Origin: Cohnella sp. SGD-V74
Lineage (GTDB): Bacteria > Bacillota > Bacilli > Paenibacillales > Paenibacillaceae
Direction: 5' to 3'
DNA: 64,000 nt
NCBI RefSeq assembly: GCF_003001675.1
Contig: NZ_PVYW01000011.1
Location: forward strand, 124,001 to 188,000
Numbering within the stretch: position 1 is the stretch's first letter; each line of letters starts with the position of its first letter. The translations under genes were made by a program, and so were the position numbers. The notes beneath the pieces were generated by a model. The model made no database searches. It had not been told where the DNA came from and saw nothing but the letters and a program-made list of their open reading frames with translations. This document shows positions 36,011 to 43,331 of the stretch, in pieces.

Positions 36011-36145
36011 AGGATACCTGCTTTCGAAGGAGATTTAATGTTTTGGCTAGCTTCTCTTCGCGGCCGCTATCTTATGCAAGGGCTTGTACTGCCGGGGCGG
36101 CTTCGGGAATATATCTGTAGCAAAGATCCTGAAGGGGCGGGGGGC

Positions 36146-36694
36146 ATGGAGATATTATTCGCCTGGATTCTGACGATGTGTCTCGGACTCGATACGCTGA
36201 TCGTGTCGGCTTCGTTGGGATTAAAGAAGGAAGCCGGGGACAAGGTGAGGATCGCTCTCGTCTTCGCCGCCGCCGAAGCGGTTATGCCCATCGCCGGCGT
36301 CGTCATCGGAGGGGCGCTCGGCCGCTTTGTCGCGCCCGCGGCGCCGGCGATAGGCGCTCTGCTGTTGATCGCGGTGTCGGTTTACTTTCTCTTCTTCGAC
36401 GATGAAGAGGGGGAGAAGAAGGCGTTGAATCAAGCGCTTGCCGGTTGGCCGTTGATCGCGGCGGCCGTCAGCATCAGCATAGACGAGCTTGCGGTAGGGG
36501 TTTCCGCCGGATTTATGCAAGTTCCGATGCTGCTCACGATCGCGCTGATCGCTTCGCGTTCGTTCGTATTCACCTTTATCGGCGTGACGTTCGCTGAGAA
36601 GCTTAGGCCGATGATGGGAGAATGGGCGGAAAAGTGCTCCGGCGTCCTGCTTGGCTTAATGGGAATCTGGATGCTGCTGGAGAGCTTCCTGTAA
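36146..36694 (+). CDS. MntP/YtaF-type membrane protein (putative manganese efflux or sporulation membrane protein)
   Basis: A 182-residue protein made of two repeats of three helices. The paired Asp-containing helices LGLDTLIVSASLGL and SISIDELAVGVSAG match the DUF204 repeats of MntP-like manganese exporters. YtaF, found in spore formers, shares this fold, and I cannot separate the two by eye. The ATG at 36146 follows AAGGGGCGGGGGG; the upstream open frame to 36038 lacks such support. It stands alone, followed by a repeat element. Confidence 0.8.
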   Translation: MEILFAWILTMCLGLDTLIVSASLGLKKEAGDKVRIALVFAAAEAVMPIAGVVIGGALGRFVAPAAPAIGALLLIAVSVYFLFFDDEEGEKKALNQALAGWPLIAAAVSISIDELAVGVSAGFMQVPMLLTIALIASRSFVFTFIGVTFAEKLRPMMGEWAEKCSGVLLGLMGIWMLLESFL

Positions 36695-36720
36695 CCGGGA
36701 GGGCCTGTCGATTCAAGGGA

Positions 36721-37003
36721 AGAGGATGTCCCATAAGTAAACAGAGCCGTACCGAACGATTATCGATGGATGCAGGGTAATGGGCATCTATCTCCTTCCG
36801 ATGCAAGATACCCCACAAAGTGACGTTAAGCTTCGAAGCTTATTCCGATTACTTTGCGGGGGCCCCAAAAGCGTGATCCTGAAATGGGAACGGTAAACCC
36901 GTTAAGAGGTGATTTCAGGACCGTATGAGGCAGTCTCCAGGAGATAGATGCCCTTCTTTTTTCAACGATAATCTTGTACGCCCCTACTTATGGGACAACC
37001 TCT
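36721..37003. mobile_element. MITE-like element, copy 1 (with nested palindromic insertion)
   Basis: A 283-bp non-coding element bounded by 19-bp terminal inverted repeats with one mismatch (AGAGGATGTCCCATAAGTA against AGAGGTTGTCCCATAAGTA). Subterminal inverted repeats GATTATCG and GGGCATCTATCTCC recur in both arms, and the centre pairs TCCTGAAAT with ATTTCAGGA. It matches copy 2 (45988-46212) over nearly its whole length in the opposite orientation. It carries about 65 extra bp (36805-36874). No transposase is encoded, so it would need one supplied in trans. The outer sequence resembles ends of IS1182-like transposons, from memory only. Confidence 0.8.
36811..36861. repeat. Palindromic insertion inside MITE copy 1
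   Basis: CCCCACAAAGT (36811-36821) and ACTTTGCGGGG (36851-36861) form imperfect inverted arms around a perfect 16-nt palindrome, TAAGCTTCGAAGCTTA (36827-36842). It is absent from copy 2 and looks like a second small palindromic element inserted in the first. Confidence 0.6.
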
Positions 37004-37038
37004 TTTCGACATGTTGGAAAATAATAATTAATGTGCTA

Positions 37039-37068
37039 TTTACAATAGTGTGTGACGTACAGTATAAT
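37039..37068 (+). promoter_or_regulatory. Promoter of padR-HAAS operon
   Basis: TTTACA (37039-37044) and a perfect TATAAT (37063-37068) with an 18-bp spacer. The spacer contains GTGTGTGACGTAC, a likely site for PadR autoregulation. Confidence 0.65.
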
Positions 37069-37087
37069 CAATTCAGGAGCTGATCAT

Positions 37088-37438
37088 ATGCCAGACGTAA
37101 ACGAAACGATAAACGGTTTGTTGGGCGAGCTCAGGCGCGGCACGATCGTCATCGGCGTGCTCAGTCAATTAACCGAGCCGCAGTACGGCTACTCTCTCGT
37201 TCCGGTGCTGGAAGAGAAGGGGGTTGCCGTCGATCCGGGAACGTTGTATCCGCTGCTGCGCAGGCTGGAGAAGCAGGAGCTGCTCGAAAGCAAATGGGAT
37301 ACGAACGAAGCGCGTCCCCGCAAGTACTACGTGCTCAGCCCGTTCGGCAAAGAAGTGTACGAAGGATTGTGCCGGGAGTGGCGGAAGCTGATCGTCAGCA
37401 TGGAAGCACTCACGGCGGAAGCAAAGGGAGGAGATTAG
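37088..37438 (+). CDS. PadR family transcriptional regulator
   Basis: A 116-residue winged-helix regulator. LRRGTIVIGVLSQL, YGYSLVPVLEEKGVAVDPGTLYPLLRRLEKQELL and RKYYVLSPFGKEVYE are the standard PadR blocks. The C-terminal helix is of the short PadR-s2 type used for dimerisation. The ATG at 37088 follows AGGAG. The gene is 2 bp from the HAAS membrane protein; PadR-HAAS pairs are a recurrent Firmicute module in which PadR represses its own operon. Confidence 0.93.
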   Translation: MPDVNETINGLLGELRRGTIVIGVLSQLTEPQYGYSLVPVLEEKGVAVDPGTLYPLLRRLEKQELLESKWDTNEARPRKYYVLSPFGKEVYEGLCREWRKLIVSMEALTAEAKGGD

Positions 37439-37440
37439 GA

Positions 37441-38460
37441 ATGGAGATTATCGACCGTTACATCTATGCGGTAACACAGCGTCTGCCCGAGTCGCAGAGG
37501 GCTGACATTAAGCGGGAACTGCGCGGCTTGATCGAGGATATGCTGGAGGAGCGGGCGCCTGCGGGGCAGGCTTCGCGGCAGGATGCGGAGAGCGTGCTGA
37601 CGGAACTGGGCCACCCGAACGAGCTGGCGGCGAAATATCGGGGGCACAACGACCGCTACCTGATCGGCCCTGCAGTGTTCGACTCGTATTTGACGACGCT
37701 TAAGATCGTGCTGGTCTCAATCGCGATTGGCTTGTCCGTCCTGTTCGCGATCCAAGTCATCGTGACGCCGGACGGCGTGCTGGAGCGGTTCACCGACTAT
37801 CTCGTATCGTTGTTCAGCGCAGGGGCGCAAGGTTTCGTCTGGGTTACGGTTATATTCGCCTTGATCGAATTCCGGAAGCGGAAGAATGCGGCAGGCACGG
37901 CCGATTCCCCTGTGGACTGGAAGCCGGCGGATTTGCCGGAAATTCCCGACGAGCAGTCGAGGATCAAGCTGAGCGATCCGATCGCGAGCATTATTTTTAC
38001 CGTGTTGTTTACGGTCGTATGCGTCTATTCGATTGAGCTGCTGGGCATATGGAGGCTTCATGAAGGCGAGCGCACGGTTATTTCCTTCTTGAACGCCGAC
38101 GCGTTCCGGGCCTATCTGCCGGTCATCTGGGCGCTGGCCGCGCTCGGTATTCTGAAGGAGAGCATCCGGATCATCGTGCGCAATCGGACGGGGAAGCTGC
38201 TTGCGTTCCACATAGCCGTGTCGATCGCGTCCTCGGTCGCCGCTTGCGTCGTCCTGGCCGATTCGGCCATCTGGAATCCGGATTTCGTTCGGGATATGGA
38301 AGCTGCGGGACTGTTGAATCCCGGCTGGGACAACTACGACTCGCTCGTGTCGATCTGGACGAGAGCAAGCGGATGGTTGGTCGGCATGGTCGTCCTGTTC
38401 GGCGCGATCGATATCGTGTCGGAGGCGTATAAGTGGTATCGGGTTAGAAGATCGGCTTAA
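37441..38460 (+). CDS. HAAS-domain membrane protein (DUF1700-like)
   Basis: A 339-residue protein. The N-terminal cytosolic HAAS domain (RYIYAVTQRLPESQRADIKRE and AESVLTELGHPNELAAKYRG, residues 1-80) is followed by six or more membrane helices between about residues 95 and 335. HAAS domains are thought to receive signals together with a linked PadR regulator. The ATG comes directly after the padR stop. Its function is unknown; it is perhaps the sensor or the target of PadR control. Confidence 0.85.
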   Translation: MEIIDRYIYAVTQRLPESQRADIKRELRGLIEDMLEERAPAGQASRQDAESVLTELGHPNELAAKYRGHNDRYLIGPAVFDSYLTTLKIVLVSIAIGLSVLFAIQVIVTPDGVLERFTDYLVSLFSAGAQGFVWVTVIFALIEFRKRKNAAGTADSPVDWKPADLPEIPDEQSRIKLSDPIASIIFTVLFTVVCVYSIELLGIWRLHEGERTVISFLNADAFRAYLPVIWALAALGILKESIRIIVRNRTGKLLAFHIAVSIASSVAACVVLADSAIWNPDFVRDMEAAGLLNPGWDNYDSLVSIWTRASGWLVGMVVLFGAIDIVSEAYKWYRVRRSA

Positions 38461-38466
38461 CATCGG

Positions 38467-38490
38467 CCCCGCGCGGTTATCCGCGCGGGG
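38467..38490. terminator. Convergent GC-rich hairpin after HAAS gene
   Basis: CCCCGCGCGG and CCGCGCGGGG form a perfect 10-bp stem with a TTAT loop. The hairpin includes the last codons and stop of the convergent CAP gene. There is no T-run, so termination strength is uncertain. Confidence 0.5.
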
Positions 38491-39931
38491 TGTAGAAGTT
38501 TTGGGTGTAATAGATCCGGTATTCGTAATCGTCCGAATAAGCGATCCCTACTCCGAGCCGCTCGTACTTGTCGCCTAAAATGTTGCTGCGGTGGCCTTCG
38601 GAATTCATCCATTCCGCATGGGCGAAAATGGCGTTGATCTGGCCGGCCGCGATGTTTTCCGCCGCAGCCGAGTAGGCGATGCCGTCGGCTTTCATCCGGT
38701 CGAACGGACTGCGACCTTGCGGATTGACGTGATCGAAGAAGCCGTTCTGCCCCATATCCTTGCTGTGATCCCGGGCCGTTCCGGCGATCTTGGCGTCCCA
38801 GGCGAGCGCCTTCTTGCCGGCAAGAACGCGAGAGACATTCGCGAGATCCAGCAGCTCCCGCTCGTACGCGGTCAGGAGCGAAGGGGTGACGACGCCGTAG
38901 CTGCCTTTGCGCGCGGCCGCCGTTTTCCTCTCGATCATATACATTCCCATCGTCTTCCCGCCGTTATGGTGATCCACAATAAAGGTCAAATAAGAGCCGT
39001 CTACCTCGTAGCTCGGGTAAGTTTCCTTCGCTGCGCGAATAAATACGTTCGTATCGAGCTCCGTCAAGCTGCGGGGCTTGCCGAGCTTCGCTTCGATCGC
39101 CGCTGTCGCCGATCCGATTCCGAGTCCGTCGCCGCTGCGCCATACGTTGGCGTTGGAGAACAGAGCAACGACTTTGCCCCCGCCGATGCCGATCTGCGCG
39201 TACTGCTTGTAGTCGTCGTTATAGACGTGCCATTGAAATCCGTATTCGCTCGGATCGACGCGGCTGGGCTTGCCCAGCTTGGCGGCTACCGTCGCTTCGG
39301 AGTCTCCGATGGCAATGCCTCTCAGACTGTAGCCCGCACTTGCCTCCGGCTGCGGTTCGGCGTTCGCCGCTCCGCCCAGCGCGTTGACGATAAATTGGAC
39401 GGCTTCCGCGCGGCTCAGCGCTTTCTGCATCTGATAGCCTTCCACCGTCGCCGAGGTGATGCCGCTGGACAGACCGTTGTCGAGTAAATAACGGACCGCC
39501 TCGGTTCGTCCGAGGATAAGGCCTTTCAAGGCGGCGATAAGCTGCGCGGCGCCGCCTCTGTCGAAGCTCGCGCCCGCCCCGGATAAAGGAAAGTTCCGCT
39601 CTTCGGCGTACTTGTAATACGGGGCGCTCCAGACTTCGCCCGCCTGGCGGGCCGGAAGCTCGTCGGGGATAGCGGCCGACAGGAGAAGCTTCAGGAATTC
39701 GGCTTCGGTCACCCGCTGCGTCAGACGGAATGTCCCGTCGCTGTAGCCGTCGACCCAACCCTCGTCAGCAGCCCGATGAACCGCCTCGTAAGCCCAATGC
39801 GTCGGAGGGACGTCCTTGAAGCCCGCTTCGGCCGCCGATGAAGGATGCGGCGCAGCCGCCAGGAAAAATGCGGCGACTATAAGAATTAACGTCATTAATC
39901 TCCTATTCATTCTGCTCGCGGTTTCGTTCAT
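38477..39931 (-). CDS. Secreted SLH-domain and CAP-domain protein (YkwD-like)
   Basis: A 484-residue surface protein with a signal peptide (LMTLILIVAAFFLAAAP). It then has SLH-type repeats for cell-wall attachment (FKDVPPTHWAYEAV...GYSDGTFRL, about 40-200). Next are CAP-associated repeats (YSLRGIAIGDSEATVAAKLG and VWRSGDGLGIGSATAAIEAK), then a C-terminal CAP domain with ARDHSKDMGQNGFFDHVNP, AAENIAAGQ, WMNSEGHRSNIL and YTQNF. I chose the ATG at 39931 because AAGGGAGGAC lies 8 bases upstream; the longer frame to 40036 is not supported. CAP proteins of spore formers are extracellular, with poorly known roles. Confidence 0.9.
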   Translation of the reverse strand: MNETASRMNRRLMTLILIVAAFFLAAAPHPSSAAEAGFKDVPPTHWAYEAVHRAADEGWVDGYSDGTFRLTQRVTEAEFLKLLLSAAIPDELPARQAGEVWSAPYYKYAEERNFPLSGAGASFDRGGAAQLIAALKGLILGRTEAVRYLLDNGLSSGITSATVEGYQMQKALSRAEAVQFIVNALGGAANAEPQPEASAGYSLRGIAIGDSEATVAAKLGKPSRVDPSEYGFQWHVYNDDYKQYAQIGIGGGKVVALFSNANVWRSGDGLGIGSATAAIEAKLGKPRSLTELDTNVFIRAAKETYPSYEVDGSYLTFIVDHHNGGKTMGMYMIERKTAAARKGSYGVVTPSLLTAYERELLDLANVSRVLAGKKALAWDAKIAGTARDHSKDMGQNGFFDHVNPQGRSPFDRMKADGIAYSAAAENIAAGQINAIFAHAEWMNSEGHRSNILGDKYERLGVGIAYSDDYEYRIYYTQNFYTPRG

Positions 39932-40173
39932 TCGAAAGTCCTCCCTTAGCCGTAATCGATAACCGAGTCCCCCGATCGACTTCATCGGAAGGATACTATT
40001 TATTTCGGTCGTTCGGTTTCGTTTCGAAATAGGCACAATTTCTCATCACCGTCTCGGGGAGCGACTGGAGTCCCGCTTTTTGCGACTAACCTGCCATTCC
40101 GAGCATATTCCAGGGAAGATGTGCTATCATTGTAGACTAATATATCTATCATTTTTGTGGAGGAGGCAGCCGC

Positions 40174-41502
40174 ATGTCGAATTCGACGAAGTTGATTACA
40201 GGTTCCAACGCGCCGTTGCCGAACGATCGGACGCTGGAAATCGCGGTAGAGTGGACAAGCTCTCCGGCTGAGCTGGACATAAGCTGCTTTATGGTGAACG
40301 AGCAGGGCAAGGTGCCGTCCGATCGCTATTTTATTTTCTATAACCAAGCGGAAGATCCGGAGCGCAACGTCCGTTTCGAACCGCAAAACCCGCATTCCGT
40401 CAAATTTTCGATCGATCTGAACGGTCTTCTTGCTTCGCCGATTCAAAAGTGCGTGTTCGCGGCTACGCTCGACGGACCGGGTACGTTCTCCGAGGTGCAG
40501 GGATGCAAAGTGACGGCCCAATGCTCCGGTTCGGAAATCGTATACGAGTGCAGCGAGGGCAAGGCGGAGAAGACGCTGGTGCTGGTCGAATTGTATAGGC
40601 ACGGTGGCTGGTTTAAGCTCCGGGCGATCGGCCGCGGCTTTAACGGAGGGCTGAAGCCGCTGGCGGAATCCCACGGCGTCGTCGTCGAAGAGCCGGAAGC
40701 CGAGGAAGCGGCGGCGCCGCAAGTCGCAGCGGCTTCGTCCGCCGCTTCGGTCCCAACGCCCGCATCCGCTCCGACGCCAGCGGCGGCCCCAGTCTCGACC
40801 CCGCCGGAGACGAAAGTCAACTTGACGAAAATCGATCTCTTGAAGAAAAAGGTCAAAGTATCGCTCGAGAAGAAGAGGATGGACGCGATCAAGGCGCGGG
40901 TCGCCGTCGTGTTCGACGCTTCCGGTTCGATGATGTCGCTGTATCAGAAGGGCACCGTCCAGCGCGCGTTCGAGAAAGTGCTGGCGATCGCGGCGTGCAT
41001 GGACGACGACGGCGTAATGGACGTCTGGTTTTTCGGCAGCAAGTCGAAGCGGGCGCCAAGCGTCACCGAGAACGACTACGAGGACTACGTCAAGAAAACC
41101 TACCCGGCTCCAAGACTGTTCGGCGGGCTGGGCTCCGGCAACAACGAACCTCTCGTGATGGCGGACATCATTCGGAAATATACGAAGGAGGAGCCGAGCG
41201 ACGTTCTCCCGACGTACGTCATTTTCTTCAGCGACGGCGGCATCTACGAAACGAAGAAAATATCGAAGCTGCTCATCGACAGCTCGAAGTCGAGCATCTT
41301 CTGGCAATTCGTCGGCTTGGGCAACGCGAATTTCGGCGTATTGCAGGAGCTCGACAACTTGCAAGGCCGATTCATCGACAATGCCAACTTCTTTGCGCTG
41401 AGCGATCTGGATCAAGTCGGCGACGAAGAGCTGTACGACCGGATTTTCAACGAGTTTCCGGACTGGCACCGCCAGGCGAAGGAGAAGGGAATTTTGCGAT
41501 AG
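40174..41502 (+). CDS. TerD domain fused to VWA domain (tellurium resistance/stress family)
   Basis: A 442-residue cytosolic protein. The N-terminal TerD-like beta-sandwich (about 1-170; GSNAPLPND, CFMVNEQGKVPSDRYFIFYN) has the calcium-binding style of TerD. A low-complexity Ala/Pro/Ser linker (about 175-215) leads to a von Willebrand A domain (about 240-425) with the MIDAS motif FDASGSMMS and TYVIFFSDGGI. TerD and VWA proteins usually occur as separate genes of the ter stress system; here they are joined. The ATG follows GGAGGAGG. Ter systems are linked to tellurite, phage and envelope stress, but the real function is unclear. Confidence 0.88.
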   Translation: MSNSTKLITGSNAPLPNDRTLEIAVEWTSSPAELDISCFMVNEQGKVPSDRYFIFYNQAEDPERNVRFEPQNPHSVKFSIDLNGLLASPIQKCVFAATLDGPGTFSEVQGCKVTAQCSGSEIVYECSEGKAEKTLVLVELYRHGGWFKLRAIGRGFNGGLKPLAESHGVVVEEPEAEEAAAPQVAAASSAASVPTPASAPTPAAAPVSTPPETKVNLTKIDLLKKKVKVSLEKKRMDAIKARVAVVFDASGSMMSLYQKGTVQRAFEKVLAIAACMDDDGVMDVWFFGSKSKRAPSVTENDYEDYVKKTYPAPRLFGGLGSGNNEPLVMADIIRKYTKEEPSDVLPTYVIFFSDGGIYETKKISKLLIDSSKSSIFWQFVGLGNANFGVLQELDNLQGRFIDNANFFALSDLDQVGDEELYDRIFNEFPDWHRQAKEKGILR

Positions 41503-41539
41503 TCGGATACAGATTACGGCGGGTAAGCGGGGGATAGCG

Positions 41540-42238
41540 TTGCTCAAGAGGTTGGTTTTCGGAGGCGTCTACGGAGGGGCGGCGCTGTGGCTGTTCGTCT
41601 ATCGCGACGCTCTCGTCGCCTGGATCGACTCGGATACGGCGTGGCATCAGGACATTCTCATCGGACTTGCCGGACTGATCGTCGCGATCGTTCCGGCCGT
41701 CCCGTACGGCGTGATCGCTGCCGTGTTCGGAGCGAAATACGGGGCGGCGGCAGGAAGTCTGATCAATCTGACGATCTCCAGCCTGGCTGCGATTATTCTT
41801 TTCGCCTGGATTCGGTATACCTTTACGGAGGAGAGTCGCCTGAAGGCGGCTCGATTGAAAGGAATCCGCAGACTGACGGATTATGCGGAACGCAACGCTT
41901 TTTTCGCCGTCCTGTTTGCCCGTCTGCTTCCTATCGTTCCCGCACAGCTCGTGAATGCTTATGCCGCGATCATCCGAATGAAAGGACGCACTTTCATCGC
42001 GGCGACGATCGTGGGCAAAACCCCGTATCTGATCGCCGTAACCCTATTGGGCGAGAGCCTGTTCGAGAGAAGCGGATGGCGGGAGATTTTGCTGATTCTC
42101 GCTCTGTATTTGGTCTTCATCTCGGTCGTATTCCTGCTGGGCAAACGCTTTGCGATTCCGTCGACCGACGCCGGCGGCCGGCACGCTGATGCGGCGGGCG
42201 ATAGCGTAAATTCGAAAAAAAACGAATCCCGACTATGA
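41540..42238 (+). CDS. VTT (DedA/TVP38-like) membrane protein
   Basis: A 232-residue membrane protein of the VTT/SNARE-associated family. The core GLIVAIVPAVPYGVIAAVFGAKYGAAAGSLINL with FARLLPIVPAQLVNAYAAI shows the re-entrant-loop Pro and Arg residues typical of TVP38/DedA proteins, proposed to move lipids or act with the proton gradient. The TTG start at 41540 is weakly supported (GCGGGGGAT upstream). It is 37 bp after the TerD-VWA gene and probably co-transcribed. Confidence 0.82.
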   Translation: MLKRLVFGGVYGGAALWLFVYRDALVAWIDSDTAWHQDILIGLAGLIVAIVPAVPYGVIAAVFGAKYGAAAGSLINLTISSLAAIILFAWIRYTFTEESRLKAARLKGIRRLTDYAERNAFFAVLFARLLPIVPAQLVNAYAAIIRMKGRTFIAATIVGKTPYLIAVTLLGESLFERSGWREILLILALYLVFISVVFLLGKRFAIPSTDAGGRHADAAGDSVNSKKNESRL

Positions 42239-42340
42239 TACGAGAATCGTTTTGGCGACTCAGCACCCGGTACCGGACCAGACGGGCCTTGAAAATCGAT
42301 GCTCGGCGAAGCGGGCTTCACGGCGTAATCATTAATTACA

Positions 42341-43207
42341 TTAAATGTTGTCGAGATTTCTTTTGTAATATCCCGGATTGATCCCCGTTATCGCCTTGAA
42401 CGTCTTGGAGAAATGATGAACGTCGGCAAAGCCGCAATACTCGCTCGCTTTCTGAAGGGTGAGCCCTTCCCGCAGCAGCTCCTGCGCGTATTCGATCCGC
42501 AGCTTCAGCAAGTATTGGTAAGGCGTCATGTTGAAGTGCTGTTTGAAGAGCACGGTAAACCGGGAAGGGGAAAGCCCGGCTTTTTTCGCCATGTCGCCGA
42601 CATTGATCGGCTCCGAGAGATGGAACGCGAAGTAAGACGCGATCCAATTCAGGAAAGGCTGCTGTGCGAGCGCGCTTGGCTGGGGACGCATGTATTGCTT
42701 GAACAGCGCGGCGATCCATTCGTAGGCCAGTTGATGGGCTTCCATTATCCCCACGTAGGTTTGCTGCTGCCAGCAATCGATCATGCGGAGGACAAGCTCC
42801 CGCATTTTGCCCGGATGGGCGGTCTCCAGAACGAGCGGCAATCGAAATGCGTCGCAATCATTCAGCCTCGGCTGCATGAAAGAGGAATAGGGCGTCATGT
42901 CCAACTGGCCGGGATAGGTGACGAAGCTGCTCTCCCTGTGCGGATTATAGAAAAAATCGAGATGAACGTACGGGTTGGTCGTCGGGGTAAGCCCCCTGAT
43001 CGTATGGACGTCGCCAGGCTGAAGCAGGCATAGATCGCCCTCCTTCAGCTTATGGAGCCGACCGTTCACCTGAATTTCGAAATGACCTTCCTGGGCGAAA
43101 AAGAGGATGTAATCGAGCAAGCTGCGTTCGCCGAGGAAAAACGGGGGGCGAACCGCATAACCCGCGATCCGAATGTAGGGAGCTATGACATGATCGTCGA
43201 GATTCAT
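42341..43207 (-). CDS. AraC family transcriptional regulator (cupin sensor)
   Basis: A 288-residue regulator. The N-terminal cupin-like sugar-sensing domain (about 1-150; LLDYILFFAQEGHFEIQVNG, LLQPGDVHTIRG) precedes a C-terminal AraC domain with two helix-turn-helix units (VGDMAKKAGLSPSRFTVLFKQ and ASEYCGFADVHHFSKTFKAI). It is divergent from the GH116 gene across a 124-bp promoter region and most likely controls it in response to a sugar. Confidence 0.92.
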   Translation of the reverse strand: MNLDDHVIAPYIRIAGYAVRPPFFLGERSLLDYILFFAQEGHFEIQVNGRLHKLKEGDLCLLQPGDVHTIRGLTPTTNPYVHLDFFYNPHRESSFVTYPGQLDMTPYSSFMQPRLNDCDAFRLPLVLETAHPGKMRELVLRMIDCWQQQTYVGIMEAHQLAYEWIAALFKQYMRPQPSALAQQPFLNWIASYFAFHLSEPINVGDMAKKAGLSPSRFTVLFKQHFNMTPYQYLLKLRIEYAQELLREGLTLQKASEYCGFADVHHFSKTFKAITGINPGYYKRNLDNI

Positions 43208-43247
43208 CGGCTGATCGCCTCTTCCCGGAACGGATTTTCAAGCGGAA

Positions 43248-43277
43248 TTGACATAAAAAAGGCGTTGAATCTACAAA
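43248..43277 (+). promoter_or_regulatory. Candidate promoter of GH116 gene
   Basis: Perfect TTGACA (43248-43253) and TACAAA (43272-43277) spaced by 18 bp in the divergent region. Downstream AT-rich sequence (GATAGAGATAATCTC) may hold regulator sites. Confidence 0.5.
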
Positions 43278-43331
43278 GGAATCCGAATCCGTTTTCATTA
43301 TGATAGAGATAATCTCTTAAGCCAGTATATC

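Noticed and set aside
36038-36145. 36-codon N-terminal extension of the MntP/YtaF-like protein
   Set aside because: It would add a hydrophilic basic segment unlike the family. The ATG at 36146 has a strong ribosome site and starts directly in helix 1.
40000-41547. 515-codon minus-strand frame opposite TerD-VWA
   Set aside because: The plus-strand TerD and VWA motifs are unambiguous; the minus translation is compositionally odd.
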